A stretch of 64,000 bases of DNA, from positions 59,754-123,753 of the forward strand of contig JAHFRP010000011.1 in assembly GCA_023266195.1 (NCBI GenBank), read 5' to 3'. The position numbers and the translations under genes were made by a program. Position 1 is the first letter of the stretch; each line of letters starts with the position of its first letter. The notes under the pieces are model-generated. The model was not told where the DNA came from. It did no database searches and saw only the letters and a program-made list of their open reading frames with translations. Of the stretch, positions 42,905 through 51,595 are shown in pieces. The stretch comes from Sulfuricella sp. (GTDB lineage: Bacteria; Pseudomonadota; Gammaproteobacteria; Burkholderiales; Sulfuricellaceae).

Positions 42905-44456
42905 ACACCTGATCCTCGATGTCAATGTGATAGTCGATCTGTGGCTGGAAGAAGGCTCGTCAAGCGTTACAGAAACGTTAATTATGGAAGCCGCGGCAAG
43001 CGACACACAGTTATGGGTTGCGTCGGCAGCGATGGCTACGCTTGATTATGTAGCTAGACGCGCCTTTAAGACCCGAGGGGTGCCACCGAATGTGGTTGCC
43101 GAGATGATTCCACAACTGATGGAAAATTTGCTTGGTAGGGCGAAGGTACTCACCAACCATGGTTTCGAGCAATCAGATATTTACAGCCGCGCCACCGATT
43201 TCGAAGACGCACAGACTGCGGCCGCAGCGCGCAGCCTGGCTGGGCAGATGGTCTGTATTGTCACGGAAGATAGCTCGTTCGACACTTTGGGTGAGATTTC
43301 GAAAAAGACACCGACCGAAGCGCTAGCGTGGATGCTTGAGAAAGAATCGAATTCCGCAAAACAAGCCATCCCCTTTATCGATCTCGCGGCCCAGCAGGCA
43401 GCACTGCGACCGATGATCGAACGCGGCATTGAAACGGTATTGCGCCACGGCCAGTACATCATGGGGCCGGAAGTCAAACTGCTTGAAGAAAAACTCACCG
43501 CCTACACTGGATCAAAACACTGCATCACCGTCGCATCCGGTACCGAAGCCCTGCTGATCAGCCTGATGGCAATCGGTATCCAGCCTGGTGACGAAATCAT
43601 CACCACCCCATTCACCTTCATCGCCACGGCTGAAGTCATCGTCCTGCTTGGCGCAAAGCCGGTTTTTGTCGATGTTGAATCAGATACCTGCAATATCGAC
43701 GCCAGCAAGATCGAAGCGGCGATTACCAATAAAACCAAAGCGATCATGCCGGTGAGCCTTTATGGCCAACCTGCCGACATGGACGAAATCAACGCCATTG
43801 CCGCTAAATACAGCCTGCCCGTGATAGAAGATGCCGCGCAAAGCTTTGGCGCCGAATACAAGGGTAAGAAAAGCTGCAACCTGTCTACCATCGGCTGCAC
43901 TAGCTTCTTCCCCAGCAAGCCCCTGGGCTGCTATGGCGATGGCGGTGCGATTTTTACCAACGACGACGTCATCGCCCAGGCCTGCCGCGAAATACGTGTT
44001 CACGGCCAGAGCAAACGGTACTGGCACACTCGTATTGGCGTAGGCGGACGTATGGATACCATACAATGCGCTATCGTGCTGGCCAAACTGGAACGCTTTG
44101 ATTGGGAAGTGCAGCGGAGGCTTGAAATTGGTGCGCGCTATAATACGCTGATGGATGAACATGGCATGATTAGGGTACAGCAGCGGGCTGATCGAACGAG
44201 CGTATTCGCCCAGTACACCGTGTTGCTGGATAACCGCGAGCAAATCCAAGGAAAGTTTAAAGAGGCCGGCATACCCACTGCCGTGCATTACCCGTTCCCA
44301 TTAAACCAGCAACCTGCTTATCGGCAATTTCGTTCCGCAGATAACACGCCCGTTTCAAACGAGATGGCCAAGAGAGTAATGAGTTTGCCAATGGGGGCAG
44401 ATTTGCAAGAAGGGCAGCAAGATTGGGTTGTTCGGGTTCTCCGTTCACTTTCTTAG
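42891..44456 (+). CDS. wbpE: PIN-domain toxin fused in frame to WbpE aminotransferase
   Basis: A single 521-aa frame. Residues 1-150 are a complete PIN nuclease domain: LDVNVIVDLW (D10, N12, D16), E33, DFEDAQTAAAA (D103, D106) and VTEDSSFD (D127). Residues 160-521 are a full DegT/DnrJ/EryC1 PLP aminotransferase: IPFIDLAAQQAALRPMIERGI, GQYIMGPEV, VIEDAAQSFGAEYKG (D314), SFFPSKPLGCYGDGGA (Schiff-base K343). TTG at 42891 is chosen because GAGGA lies 9 nt upstream and it overlaps the antitoxin gene. WbpE aminates the 3-keto sugar made by WbpB. Internal initiation near residue 148 could also yield the enzyme alone. Confidence 0.88.
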   Translation: MGANKHLILDVNVIVDLWLEEGSSSVTETLIMEAAASDTQLWVASAAMATLDYVARRAFKTRGVPPNVVAEMIPQLMENLLGRAKVLTNHGFEQSDIYSRATDFEDAQTAAAARSLAGQMVCIVTEDSSFDTLGEISKKTPTEALAWMLEKESNSAKQAIPFIDLAAQQAALRPMIERGIETVLRHGQYIMGPEVKLLEEKLTAYTGSKHCITVASGTEALLISLMAIGIQPGDEIITTPFTFIATAEVIVLLGAKPVFVDVESDTCNIDASKIEAAITNKTKAIMPVSLYGQPADMDEINAIAAKYSLPVIEDAAQSFGAEYKGKKSCNLSTIGCTSFFPSKPLGCYGDGGAIFTNDDVIAQACREIRVHGQSKRYWHTRIGVGGRMDTIQCAIVLAKLERFDWEVQRRLEIGARYNTLMDEHGMIRVQQRADRTSVFAQYTVLLDNREQIQGKFKEAGIPTAVHYPFPLNQQPAYRQFRSADNTPVSNEMAKRVMSLPMGADLQEGQQDWVVRVLRSLS

Positions 44457-44662
44457 CGGTAGTTCCATGAGTAGCTAAATATCCGGTAGACGTGGCAGTT
44501 GTCTTGTTTTATAAAAACTGCAATGTTCTGGCTTTAATACGTTGAAAAGCGTCAGGGGGTGGTTTCCTTGTTTTGCGCGCGGTTGTGGTTATATTGAGTT
44601 GCAATCATCCATTCTTTCGAGCTCTGTCGCTCACTTTTGCGGTTTCTGTCGGTGGCTAGATA
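44457..44662. other. Gene-free AT-rich gap before wzx
   Basis: 206 bp without a supported reading frame. Base composition drops here and stays low through the flippase, polymerase and amidotransferase genes. No repeat or promoter could be fixed with confidence. Confidence 0.5.
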
Positions 44663-45913
44663 GTGCATAAGTTCCGACGCCACGTCTTGACGTTAGCTAC
44701 TGGTTCAATGGGATCCCAGTTGGTTGCTCTCTTGATGGCGCCCATCTTAACTCGGCTATACGCGGCCGAGCATTTTGGTGAGTGGGCCTTGTTTGTCGCG
44801 ATTTCCGGACTATTGAGTCTGGTTTCAGCAGGGCGATACGACTCCGCGATCATACTTCCGAAGAGAGTAGTTGATGCTAGGTCTTTAGCGTTTATCTCGC
44901 TCTGTCACATCAGCGTTGTTTCTATATTGGTCGGCTTGGTCATTGTTATAGCTTGGCAGATGGACTTCTTTCGCAATAATCAACTTGGGTGGATATTGCT
45001 TCCCATCTCAGTAATTGTTTCTGGTTACACGCAAGTTTTTTCATCATTATTGGTTAGAGCTAGAAGATATAGAGCTATTACGAGAATGCGTATGGCTCAG
45101 TCTGTGGCTGTGGCACTTGTAAATTTGGGTTTTGGATATGCATTAACCGGTGGTTTTGTGCAGAATGGAAGTGTCTTACTGATTATCGCCACAGTTCTGG
45201 GGCAGATTGTCGGATTGGTTCTCGCTATGAATGGTTTAGGCTGGCGAAGGATACTGCCTCTGTTGAAAAAATCATCGTATTCTGTTTCACAACTAAAGAA
45301 ATATAAGGACTTTCCTCTGTATTCCGCACCGGAGTCAGTGCTGGGTTCCGTATTAACGAATTTGCCGGTTTATGTGTTTAATTATTTTCTAGGAAGCGCG
45401 GTTGCCGGGCAGTATTCTCTTGCGCAAAGGTGCCTAATGACGCCTGTGGCCATACTGGGAGGCGCAATGTCTCAGGTTAATACTAGAGAGTTGGCGCAGT
45501 TCTTCGCATCAGGGATGCCGATTCAAAACGAATTGTTTAGGGCATGGCTTCGAGCGGCCTACCTTGCCTTTTTTCCAACAGTAATTCTATTGTTTTTTTC
45601 TAAAGAATTAGTTGGGTTGGTCTTTGGTGCCGGTTGGAGCATGGCGGGAGAAATGACGACGGTGCTGGCTATCCCAACATACATTATGTTTATTTTTTCT
45701 GTAGGTACTGGCGCGCATGTTGTCCTTAGATTGCAGCATTTCTCACTGATAGCAGCTGTTTGTTCGATTGTGATGAAGGCGAGTGTCGTTTATGCACTGA
45801 ATGGTGCGAGTCCTTTGCACTTGCTTGTGGGGTTAGCTTTAGTCGATGTAACTATGGTTGCTAGCATGAACAGCTATGCGTATTGGATAGCCAAGAAAGC
45901 CAATAATGAATAA
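44663..45913 (+). CDS. wzx: Polysaccharide flippase (Wzx family)
   Basis: Moves lipid-linked repeat units across the inner membrane. It is 416 aa with about 12 hydrophobic segments, GTG start at 44663. Family features: N-terminal VLTLATGSMGSQLVALLMAPILTRLYAAEHFGEWALF, and KYKDFPLYSAPESVLGSVLTNLPVYVFNYFLG in the middle. It is lower in GC than the wbp genes and overlaps the next glycosyltransferase by 8 bp. This gives the locus a Wzx/Wzy-dependent character. Confidence 0.9.
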   Translation: MHKFRRHVLTLATGSMGSQLVALLMAPILTRLYAAEHFGEWALFVAISGLLSLVSAGRYDSAIILPKRVVDARSLAFISLCHISVVSILVGLVIVIAWQMDFFRNNQLGWILLPISVIVSGYTQVFSSLLVRARRYRAITRMRMAQSVAVALVNLGFGYALTGGFVQNGSVLLIIATVLGQIVGLVLAMNGLGWRRILPLLKKSSYSVSQLKKYKDFPLYSAPESVLGSVLTNLPVYVFNYFLGSAVAGQYSLAQRCLMTPVAILGGAMSQVNTRELAQFFASGMPIQNELFRAWLRAAYLAFFPTVILLFFSKELVGLVFGAGWSMAGEMTTVLAIPTYIMFIFSVGTGAHVVLRLQHFSLIAAVCSIVMKASVVYALNGASPLHLLVGLALVDVTMVASMNSYAYWIAKKANNE

Positions 45914-47015
45914 GACCGTTTTAATGGTGCTTTTGTCGGCAATAGATAATGACTCAAGAGTAAAAAAAGAAATCAACTCCTTGGAAAAGGCTGGGTGGCG
46001 ACCCAAGGTTTTTTCACTAAATGGCAAACAATCTGAAGCCGATGAACATGTGGTAATTCGACATAAAATCCGACGTACGATACTGCCGGGGATAGCCCTC
46101 TTGCTGCTTTACGCCAAGTTCCTGCGGTTCATTTATTTGCATGCGCAACATGCTATAGCAATTCACTGTAACGACCTTATTGCCTTGCCGCTTGGCGTGG
46201 CGCTGAAACTTTTGACATTTGGGCGGATAAAGGTAGTTTACGACGCCCACGAGTTTGAATCCAACCAAGTTCCTTATCAAAGTCGATTAAGCATTCGACT
46301 GCTACAAATAGTCGAAGGCTTGTTAATTCGATTTGCCGATGCCGTGATTACAGTGTCGGACGGGATAGCGGAAGAATATGCGCGGTTATACAAGATAGAA
46401 AAGCCCGTATTGGTTTTGAATTGCCCGCCTTATCAAGAAGTTCAAAAAAAGAATTTGTTTCGAGAAGAGTTGGGGATATCTTCTGACCGTACTATTTTTC
46501 TATACCAAGGGGGGCTAGCGAAGGGACGCGGGATTGAAATTTTACTGGATGCTTTTGCCGAATTGGAGTCATCGAAAGTCATTGTGTTTATGGGGTACGG
46601 TCCGCTCGACGGAATGATTCGAGAATATGCCGGGCGACGCCAGAATATTTTCTTTTACCCGGCAGTTGGGCCAGATGTGCTGCTGAGTTACACCAGCTCG
46701 GCAGATTTTGGAATTTCGACAATCGAAAATAGTTGTTTGAGTTATTATTTTTGTCTACCAAACAAAATGTTCGAGTACATAATGGCTGGTTTGCCGGTGA
46801 TTGTATCGAACCTGCCGGAAATGAAACGAGTTGTCGAAGAAAATGGAATAGGGGTGGTGGCGAAAGAGAATACGGCAGAAGGGTTGCGGGAGGCGATTCA
46901 ATGTGCGACCAATTTGGATAAGGAAAAGCTTAAGGCGGGTATAGCAAGTTGCAAGTCGCGTTACAACTGGGAAGCGCAGGAACTGCAGTTGAAGTCGGTC
47001 TATGATCCCTGGTGA
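45906..47015 (+). CDS. Glycosyltransferase family 4 (copy A of a duplicated pair)
   Basis: It is 369 aa. The N-terminal 100 residues are unique (MNKTVLMVLLSAIDNDSRVKKEINSLEKAGWRPKVFSL). From residue 101 (LLTFGRIKVVYDAHEFES) to about 356 the protein is identical to the second glycosyltransferase at 50474-51595. GT4 motifs: IFLYQGGLAKGRGIEILLDAF and FGISTIENSCLSYYFCLPNKMFEYIMAGLPVIVSNLPEM with the EX7E-like region. The acceptor-side half differs while the donor-side half is the same, suggesting the same sugar donor and a different acceptor. Confidence 0.9.
   Translation: MNKTVLMVLLSAIDNDSRVKKEINSLEKAGWRPKVFSLNGKQSEADEHVVIRHKIRRTILPGIALLLLYAKFLRFIYLHAQHAIAIHCNDLIALPLGVALKLLTFGRIKVVYDAHEFESNQVPYQSRLSIRLLQIVEGLLIRFADAVITVSDGIAEEYARLYKIEKPVLVLNCPPYQEVQKKNLFREELGISSDRTIFLYQGGLAKGRGIEILLDAFAELESSKVIVFMGYGPLDGMIREYAGRRQNIFFYPAVGPDVLLSYTSSADFGISTIENSCLSYYFCLPNKMFEYIMAGLPVIVSNLPEMKRVVEENGIGVVAKENTAEGLREAIQCATNLDKEKLKAGIASCKSRYNWEAQELQLKSVYDPW
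46206..46974 (+). repeat. 769-bp direct duplication, copy A
   Basis: Matches 50786-51554 (offset exactly 4580 bp) with one substitution noticed (CGACGCCC against CGATGCCC). It begins at AAACTTTTGACATTTGGG and ends at TACAACTGGGAAG, both inside glycosyltransferase genes. Confidence 0.95.
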
Positions 47016-47021
47016 TAGTAA

Positions 47022-47138
47022 ATGATTAACTTGGCATTTCTGGTACTCAGCCCGCTGACGGCATGGAGGGTATTCAACGTGCTTAACTTCTTGGATACTG
47101 TTGTTTTTCTGCCGGCTGGGCGTGATTCAGTACCTTGA
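47022..47138 (+). CDS. Possible 38-aa small ORF coupled to wzy
   Basis: ATG 47022 to TGA 47138 encodes a hydrophobic peptide (MINLAFLVLSPLTAWRVF to AGRDSVP). Its stop overlaps the TTG start of wzy (TTGA), which would allow coupling. There is no homology basis, and it may equally be leader sequence or the remnant of a glycosyltransferase. Confidence 0.3.
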   Translation: MINLAFLVLSPLTAWRVFNVLNFLDTVVFLPAGRDSVP

Positions 47139-48418
47139 TCGTGAATTCTGTTGAAACTAAAACTGCGATGCTCTTGGCGTTCCTAGTGACGTTGGCACTT
47201 GCTGTTCCGAGCCTAAAGCAATCAGTGCCGCTTGCTTTGCCGATTCAGCAGGTATTGATGATTGTCGTGCTCGTAATGACGCTGGTACATGGTCATTTTC
47301 TCATTAGGTTAAATGGCAGGTTGCGGTGGTTTGCCCTCGCTTGCGCAACATTATTAAGTCTCAATCTTGTCGTCTTCACCGTAGCAATCATGCGAGCGGG
47401 CATGTGGGAAGACATTGTCAAGCAGGACTTTGTTCTCGGGTTGTTCTCGCTACTGCTTTTAATCAGCTTGAGCGGATTGATGAACTACGTTGCTAACGTG
47501 ATAAAGCGTTACATCGTCTATCTGATGGCTATAGGTTGTGCTGTTTCCTTATTGGGCATCTACAAGCTTTATCTTTTCTCACAGGGCGTTATGCTCGATT
47601 GGGTTGGGGATGCCGCGGGCAATCAATACCCGTGGGGGACTTCATTAGTGTCTGACTACAATTTTTACTCGTCTACAGCGTTGATTGGAATGTTGGCCGC
47701 GATGTGGTTGGCTCTAAATGACGTGACAAAATTACGTAGGGCATTCGGGTGGGGCGTTGTTTTGGTGTGCTTGGCAGCCGGGTTCTTTGCAGGGTCTCGC
47801 CGGTTTTGGGTGCTCGCCCCTCTTGCTTCACTTTCTGTGGCATTGATATCGAAAAGGATGGCAAGGGGTGCTGCGCATTCTGGCAGGGCCATAATCTTGC
47901 TGTCAATATTTGTTGTGGCAGTATTTTGCCTGGTTTTCTTCGCTCTGAACGATGAGACGGGTGTTTTTGGAGCCGATATTTTTCATCGATTGGAGTCTCT
48001 CAATGATCAATCCAGCTTCTCGGATAGAACAGATCGATGGCAATTTGCCCTGGATTATTTGGACGGCGGCATACTGTTGCTTGGTGACGGATTTAAGTAT
48101 CTTTATGTTTATTCTCAGCGTTTTACAGGCGGAGAAGTCCTTGATTACCCCCATAACCCCATCCTTTCGGCTGCCATGTATGGTGGTGTGATAGGGTTCG
48201 TGTTTGCTAGTCTTTTCTATCTGTTTGCGATGATTGTGGCAATCAAGTTGATCTTACATGGGCAATCGGAAAACCGTCTCTTGGGTGTTATGATCATCGC
48301 GCAGTTCTTTTTTGTAATAATCTCGGCGAATAGCTTGTTTTCAATATCGTCGTTCAGTTGCGTAGTGGTTATCGGTTCCGTTGCGGCTGACTTATCACGG
48401 AACCCGCTGTATTTATGA
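47135..48418 (+). CDS. wzy: O-antigen polymerase-like membrane protein (Wzy family)
   Basis: It is 427 aa with about 11 hydrophobic helices and a large loop near residues 270-330 (GADIFHRLESLNDQSSFSDRTDRWQFALDYLDGG), the layout of Wzy/O-antigen ligase proteins. LLGDGFKYLYVYSQRF and DYPHNPILSAAMYGGVIG (an H-N-x-x-L pattern) are typical. The start is uncertain: TTG 47135, GTG 47141 or ATG 47168. Sequence divergence makes the polymerase/ligase choice a matter of context; the neighbouring Wzx supports polymerase. Confidence 0.8.
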   Translation: MIVNSVETKTAMLLAFLVTLALAVPSLKQSVPLALPIQQVLMIVVLVMTLVHGHFLIRLNGRLRWFALACATLLSLNLVVFTVAIMRAGMWEDIVKQDFVLGLFSLLLLISLSGLMNYVANVIKRYIVYLMAIGCAVSLLGIYKLYLFSQGVMLDWVGDAAGNQYPWGTSLVSDYNFYSSTALIGMLAAMWLALNDVTKLRRAFGWGVVLVCLAAGFFAGSRRFWVLAPLASLSVALISKRMARGAAHSGRAIILLSIFVVAVFCLVFFALNDETGVFGADIFHRLESLNDQSSFSDRTDRWQFALDYLDGGILLLGDGFKYLYVYSQRFTGGEVLDYPHNPILSAAMYGGVIGFVFASLFYLFAMIVAIKLILHGQSENRLLGVMIIAQFFFVIISANSLFSISSFSCVVVIGSVAADLSRNPLYL

Positions 48419-48560
48419 CAAATGGCTTGGCGCCACAAACGGATTTGCTGGGCTTTTGAATTGAATGTCATAGAAGGTTTCCGGGGCCGTCATCCGCACG
48501 GTGATTATTTTGTGTGGGCCATGGAGTCGCTTGGTTGTTTTTTGTTAGAGGGTGATTTGA

Positions 48561-50474
48561 ATGTGCGGCGTTGTGGCAATTATCAACAAGCAAAAACAGG
48601 ATTTGGAAATTGGCAAGCTACTGGAAACAATCCGGCATAGAGGCCCGGATGATAGTGGTTGGTTAGAATGGAATGATGGGCGATTGTGCAGAGGACAAGA
48701 TGCCGCAGTACTAACAGGTGAGGTGATCCTTGGGCATGCCAGACTCTCAATTATTGATCTCAGCAAGGCTGGTTGGCAGCCGATGAGTTCGGCAGATGGG
48801 TGCTACCATGTCGTCTTTAATGGGGAAGTTTACAATTATCTCGAATTGCGGAATGAGTTGGAAAAATGCGGCTACATTTTTAAAACTCATACCGATACCG
48901 AGGTGCTTCTCACGGCATTAGTTGAGTGGAAAGAGGCCGCGCTGACCAAATTGCGCGGCATGTTTGCTTTTTGCTTTTTCGATGTGGAACGTCGTGAGAT
49001 GCTCCTTGCCCGAGATTATTTTGGAATCAAGCCCCTCTATTTTTGTGAAACTAGTCAATTTGTCGCATTTGCCTCAGAGCAAAAAACCTTGCTTTCCTTG
49101 TCGGGCGTAAGCAATAAAACCAATGCGCAATCATTATATGAGTACTTGCTAGTTGGCGTGACCGACCAAGGTGTGGAGTCTATGTTTCAGGATATTCGGC
49201 AGGTGCCCGCAGGGCATTACATGCGAGTATCAATAGATGATGCCAAACTATCTATGCCCGTTTGCTACTGGTCAGTAGATCTTTCACGAAAAATCAAACC
49301 GACCTTTCGGGATGCAGTTGATCGCGTGCGGGAGCTTTTTTTGGAAAGTGTTGCATTGCACTTGCGTAGTGATGTGCCTATTGGCACTGCGCTGTCTGGT
49401 GGTATCGATTCTTCGGCTATTGTTTGCGCTGTTCGCCATCTCAATCCAACTCAGGAGATACATACCTTCAGTTTTATAGCTGAGGATGAGGGAATTAGTG
49501 AGGAGAAATGGATCGACATTGTAAATCAGCATGTTGGCGCCATCCCACATAAAGTGCATGCAACTCAAGAAGAGATGGTTAATGATTTAGAGGATTTAAT
49601 TAGAACTCAAGGGGAGCCTTTTGGAAGTACCAGCATTTATGCACAATACAGAGTATTTAAAGAGGCTGCGGCGAATTACATTAAGGTGATGCTTGACGGT
49701 CAAGGGGCAGATGAAATGCTTGGAGGCTATGTTTATTATCAAGGTGGACGCATGGCCTCGATGATTAAATCTATGGACATAGTGGGGGCGTATGCCTTTT
49801 GGCGACGATCTTCGAAATCTCCAGGCCGAAGCGGGGCACAATTGGCAATGTACACCGCCAATGAATTGCTGCCAGACTCGATGCGAAGGGTCGCCAGAAA
49901 ATTTGTCTCTAAGGGTGTGCCGCCCAAGTGGTTGTCCAAGAAATGGGTCGATAAAGAGCAACTGAACGTCAGGCCTGATTTATTTAGGCGCTCGGCAGGT
50001 AAGGATGTGCTTCGTTACCGAATGTCTGAGACTTTGCGGGTTTCGTCAGTTCCTCACCTGTTGCGATATGAAGACCGAAATTCAATGAGATTCTCCATCG
50101 AAAGTCGAGTGCCATTTCTATATACAGATTTGGTTGAATACTTATACTCTCTTCCCGAAGAATTTCTAATTGCTAAAGATGGAACTAGTAAATTCGTATT
50201 TCGGGAAGCGATGAGAGGAATTGTTCCAGACGCGATACTGGATCGAAAAGACAAGATTGGATTTGCGACACCTGAACTTGCTTGGCTAGTCAAAATGAAT
50301 GCATGGGTTGAAAAATGTCTTGACCAGGGAGGTACCCTGGGATGTTTCGATTTGGAACTTCTGCAAGCGGAATGGAAAAAGGTTATGAAAGGGGAGGCGC
50401 CCTTTAATTTTCGTTGCTGGCGGTGGATTAATGCGATCGAGTGGCGTGCATTAAATATAAAGGAAAGTGACTAA
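48561..50474 (+). CDS. asnB: Asparagine synthase-like glutamine amidotransferase
   Basis: It is 637 aa. The N-terminal class II glutaminase starts MCGVVAIIN with catalytic Cys2, and RHRGPDDSG and FNGEVYNYLELR follow. The synthetase domain has the PP-loop ALSGGIDSSAIVCAV. In surface-glycan loci such proteins (for example WbpS-like) amidate uronic-acid carboxyl groups, so the ManNAc3NAcA-type sugar is the likely substrate rather than free aspartate. It overlaps the following glycosyltransferase by one base (TAATG). It lies between the two copies of the 769-bp repeat. Confidence 0.9.
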   Translation: MCGVVAIINKQKQDLEIGKLLETIRHRGPDDSGWLEWNDGRLCRGQDAAVLTGEVILGHARLSIIDLSKAGWQPMSSADGCYHVVFNGEVYNYLELRNELEKCGYIFKTHTDTEVLLTALVEWKEAALTKLRGMFAFCFFDVERREMLLARDYFGIKPLYFCETSQFVAFASEQKTLLSLSGVSNKTNAQSLYEYLLVGVTDQGVESMFQDIRQVPAGHYMRVSIDDAKLSMPVCYWSVDLSRKIKPTFRDAVDRVRELFLESVALHLRSDVPIGTALSGGIDSSAIVCAVRHLNPTQEIHTFSFIAEDEGISEEKWIDIVNQHVGAIPHKVHATQEEMVNDLEDLIRTQGEPFGSTSIYAQYRVFKEAAANYIKVMLDGQGADEMLGGYVYYQGGRMASMIKSMDIVGAYAFWRRSSKSPGRSGAQLAMYTANELLPDSMRRVARKFVSKGVPPKWLSKKWVDKEQLNVRPDLFRRSAGKDVLRYRMSETLRVSSVPHLLRYEDRNSMRFSIESRVPFLYTDLVEYLYSLPEEFLIAKDGTSKFVFREAMRGIVPDAILDRKDKIGFATPELAWLVKMNAWVEKCLDQGGTLGCFDLELLQAEWKKVMKGEAPFNFRCWRWINAIEWRALNIKESD

Positions 50475-51595
50475 TGATAGTGAGTTCATTAGTTCTGAAT
50501 AGATTTACTCATGACGCTCGCGTATTTAAGACCTGCCAATTCTTGCTAAGCCAGGGTCATCAAGTAAACGTAATCGCATTGCATGACGCTGATTTGCCGA
50601 TGCATGAGCTGCTTTGTGGTTTAAAGATATGGCGTGTTAAATTGATAACACGAAATTTATCGAAGCGCGCATTGATTCAGGCAGTTAAATATGTCGAATG
50701 GCTGGCGAAGGCGTGTTGGCAGGTGCGAAACACAAATGTGTTGCACTGTAATGACATGAACACCTTGCCAGTAGGTGTACTGATTAAACTTTTGACATTT
50801 GGGCGGATAAAGGTAGTTTACGATGCCCACGAGTTTGAATCCAACCAAGTTCCTTATCAAAGTCGATTAAGCATTCGACTGCTACAAATAGTCGAAGGCT
50901 TGTTAATTCGATTTGCCGATGCCGTGATTACAGTGTCGGACGGGATAGCGGAAGAATATGCGCGGTTATACAAGATAGAAAAGCCCGTATTGGTTTTGAA
51001 TTGCCCGCCTTATCAAGAAGTTCAAAAAAAGAATTTGTTTCGAGAAGAGTTGGGGATATCTTCTGACCGTACTATTTTTCTATACCAAGGGGGGCTAGCG
51101 AAGGGACGCGGGATTGAAATTTTACTGGATGCTTTTGCCGAATTGGAGTCATCGAAAGTCATTGTGTTTATGGGGTACGGTCCGCTCGACGGAATGATTC
51201 GAGAATATGCCGGGCGACGCCAGAATATTTTCTTTTACCCGGCAGTTGGGCCAGATGTGCTGCTGAGTTACACCAGCTCGGCAGATTTTGGAATTTCGAC
51301 AATCGAAAATAGTTGTTTGAGTTATTATTTTTGTCTACCAAACAAAATGTTCGAGTACATAATGGCTGGTTTGCCGGTGATTGTATCGAACCTGCCGGAA
51401 ATGAAACGAGTTGTCGAAGAAAATGGAATAGGGGTGGTGGCGAAAGAGAATACGGCAGAAGGGTTGCGGGAGGCGATTCAATGTGCGACCAATTTGGATA
51501 AGGAAAAGCTTAAGGCGGGTATAGCAAGTTGCAAGTCGCGTTACAACTGGGAAGATCAAGAGCAGCGCTTGAAGGCAATTTATAATGGGCTGTAG
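50474..51595 (+). CDS. Glycosyltransferase family 4 (copy B of a duplicated pair)
   Basis: It is 373 aa. Residues 1-104 (MIVSSLVLNRFTHDARVFKTCQFLLSQGHQVNVIAL) differ from copy A, and residues 105-360 are identical to it. The last dozen residues differ again (EDQEQRLKAIYNGL against EAQELQLKSVYDPW). Same donor-domain motifs as copy A. It overlaps asnB by 1 bp and the next glycosyltransferase by 11 bp. Confidence 0.9.
   Translation: MIVSSLVLNRFTHDARVFKTCQFLLSQGHQVNVIALHDADLPMHELLCGLKIWRVKLITRNLSKRALIQAVKYVEWLAKACWQVRNTNVLHCNDMNTLPVGVLIKLLTFGRIKVVYDAHEFESNQVPYQSRLSIRLLQIVEGLLIRFADAVITVSDGIAEEYARLYKIEKPVLVLNCPPYQEVQKKNLFREELGISSDRTIFLYQGGLAKGRGIEILLDAFAELESSKVIVFMGYGPLDGMIREYAGRRQNIFFYPAVGPDVLLSYTSSADFGISTIENSCLSYYFCLPNKMFEYIMAGLPVIVSNLPEMKRVVEENGIGVVAKENTAEGLREAIQCATNLDKEKLKAGIASCKSRYNWEDQEQRLKAIYNGL
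50786..51554 (+). repeat. 769-bp direct duplication, copy B
   Basis: Second copy of 46206-46974. With copy A it brackets wzy and asnB, so homologous recombination would delete 4.58 kb containing both and leave one chimeric glycosyltransferase. Confidence 0.95.
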
